A stretch of DNA of 7,253 bases from Bacteroidota bacterium. GTDB taxonomy: Bacteria > Bacteroidota > Bacteroidia > 2-12-FULL-35-15. This document shows positions 6,086 through 7,253 of this stretch, piece by piece. The stretch is from assembly GCA_023251855.1 (NCBI GenBank), contig JAHEYA010000116.1:1-7253 (forward strand), in the 5' to 3' direction. The position numbers and the translations under genes are program-made. The first letter of the stretch is position 1. Each line of letters opens with the position of its first letter. The notes under the pieces were generated by a model. That model worked only from the letters and a program-made list of their open reading frames with translations, was not told where the DNA came from and did not search any database.

Positions 6086-7253
6086 ATGTTATTGAAAAAC
6101 AAGATTTGTTTATTTTTTTTCTTACTTGTTTTAACTGTTTGTGTTAAAGCTCAAGAAGAAACTATTATTACAGGCAGAGTTACTGAATCGGGTACAAACA
6201 GCGGAATTCCTTTTGTAAATATTTATTTCAAAGGAACACTAATTGGTACAATCACAAATTTTGAGGGTGACTTTACAATCAAAACAGCAAAACCAAAAGA
6301 TTCTATTTATGTTTCATTGATAGGATATCTTTCCAAAGCAAAAGCTGTTAAAAAAGGTCAGAGACAGATAATTAATTTTCAATTAAACCCTGAGGCACTA
6401 AATCTACGGACAGTTGAGATTACTCCCGGAATTAATCCTGCATTACGAATTATCAGAAATACAATAAAAAATAAATCAAAGTATAATCGTGATAATCTTG
6501 AATCTATACAATTTATAAGTTATACAAAGCAGGAAACCGATGTGAATAATATTACTCCAAAATTGCGGAAACTTAAATTTTTACACGGATTCGCTTCTAT
6601 GTGGGATAAGCTGGATACGCTTTCCGGAGAAAATGTAAAAGCAAATTTACCGGTTGCAATGAGTGAAATTATTTCTGAAATATATACGAATAGAGTTGAA
6701 AACAAAAGACATGAAGATGTAAATGCCGTAAAAATAAAATTTGTTGGAATGAAGGATGGCAATGCTGTTACACAACTTGCAGGAACTGATTTTGATAATT
6801 ATATTTTTTATAATAAAAATGTTTCGCTTATCGGAAAGGATTTCCTTTCGCCTATTGCCGACAATGCCTTACTCTTTTATGATTACTTTTTAATTGATAG
6901 TGTGAATATTGATCAGTTCAAATGTTATAAAATTGACTGTCGTCCCAAAAACAAAAAAGACCCTGCATATACAGGAGCAGTGTGGATTACGGACACCACC
7001 TTTGCAATCAAACAACTTAATTTAGAAATCACAAAGGATGTAAATTTTAATTTAGTTGACCATGCACGAATTCAGCAAGTATTGATTCCAACAGAAGCCG
7101 GTCCATGGGTACCTGTGCAAACACGTGTAATGATTGATTTTGCCACACAGATAAAAAGATTGGCCAGCGTAGTTCAGCGAACATATAACTACAATAAATA
7201 TTTTGTAGTTAACAAACCAAAAGAAAGTGCTTTTTATAATACACGTGTTACGT
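6086..7253 (+). CDS. Secreted DUF5686 / carboxypeptidase-D regulatory-like protein (3' truncated by window)
   Basis: The frame opens at ATG 6086 and runs without a stop to the right edge, giving 389 codons. The N-terminus is a clear Sec signal peptide: Lys4/Lys6, a hydrophobic core LFFFLLVLTVCV, and VKA before Gln23 as the likely signal peptidase I site. Residues about 28-110 form a carboxypeptidase-D regulatory-like beta domain (ITGRVTES, IPFVNIYFKGT, then TNFEGDFTI, IYVSLIGY), common at the start of TonB receptors and DUF5686 proteins. After VEITPG comes a helical segment (NPALRIIRNTIKNKSKYN) and a beta-rich region with FISYTKQE, FYDYFLIDSVNI, CYKIDCRPKNKKDPAYTG and VWITDTTFAIKQL. This order and wording fit DUF5686 family proteins, which are usually about 800 residues with an outer-membrane-like C-terminal part, here missing. 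The function of the family is unknown to me. The absence of a TonB plug at this point argues against a SusC-type receptor. It starts 12 nt after rlmD. Confidence 0.85.
   Translation, partial: MLLKNKICLFFFLLVLTVCVKAQEETIITGRVTESGTNSGIPFVNIYFKGTLIGTITNFEGDFTIKTAKPKDSIYVSLIGYLSKAKAVKKGQRQIINFQLNPEALNLRTVEITPGINPALRIIRNTIKNKSKYNRDNLESIQFISYTKQETDVNNITPKLRKLKFLHGFASMWDKLDTLSGENVKANLPVAMSEIISEIYTNRVENKRHEDVNAVKIKFVGMKDGNAVTQLAGTDFDNYIFYNKNVSLIGKDFLSPIADNALLFYDYFLIDSVNIDQFKCYKIDCRPKNKKDPAYTGAVWITDTTFAIKQLNLEITKDVNFNLVDHARIQQVLIPTEAGPWVPVQTRVMIDFATQIKRLASVVQRTYNYNKYFVVNKPKESAFYNTRVT

Noticed and set aside
6520..6762. Antisense open frame within the DUF5686 gene
   Set aside because: It is opposite a clear signal-peptide protein gene that reads through the whole region, and its translation shows no recognisable domain.

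Overview
This AT-rich window most likely comes from the chromosome of a Bacteroidota bacterium (Chitinophagales- or Flavobacteriales-like). Four things suggest this: a DUF5686-type protein that begins with a carboxypeptidase-D regulatory-like domain, the short form of MurQ, a TAnnTTTG-like promoter box right against a start codon, and the absence of normally spaced Shine-Dalgarno sites. The assignment is inferred from gene content and style; there is no rRNA or other marker gene here to settle it.

Layout, left to right. (1) The 3' part of a SpoIIE/PP2C-family serine phosphatase gene (+), whose N-terminal sensor region lies off the left edge. (2) murQ, N-acetylmuramic acid 6-phosphate etherase (+), 22 nt downstream. 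(3) A short spacer with a degenerate 7-bp repeat array that begins in the murQ stop codon. (4) A 188-residue acidic protein of unknown function (+). (5) On the opposite strand, converging on it, an M42-like metallo-aminopeptidase gene. Upstream of that, on the same strand, is rocD, ornithine aminotransferase. The spacer between these two holds a second heptamer array related to the first. (6) A 142-nt divergent intergenic region carrying the likely promoters of rocD (-) and of an rlmD/rumA-type 23S rRNA uracil-C5 methyltransferase (+). (7) Twelve nt after rlmD, the 5' part of a secreted DUF5686 family protein that runs off the right edge with no stop.

The genes are mostly housekeeping and do not form one pathway: signal-transduction phosphatase, peptidoglycan recycling, peptide and amino-acid catabolism, rRNA modification and an envelope protein. 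Coding density is high; no gap between genes exceeds 142 nt. I saw no tRNA, rRNA, CRISPR array, insertion sequence, phage gene or convincing intrinsic terminator. I did not find a clear new multi-gene system. The items most worth a second look are the two related heptamer arrays, both just downstream of a stop codon and in the same sense, the unassigned 188-residue protein, and the atypical M42-like peptidase.
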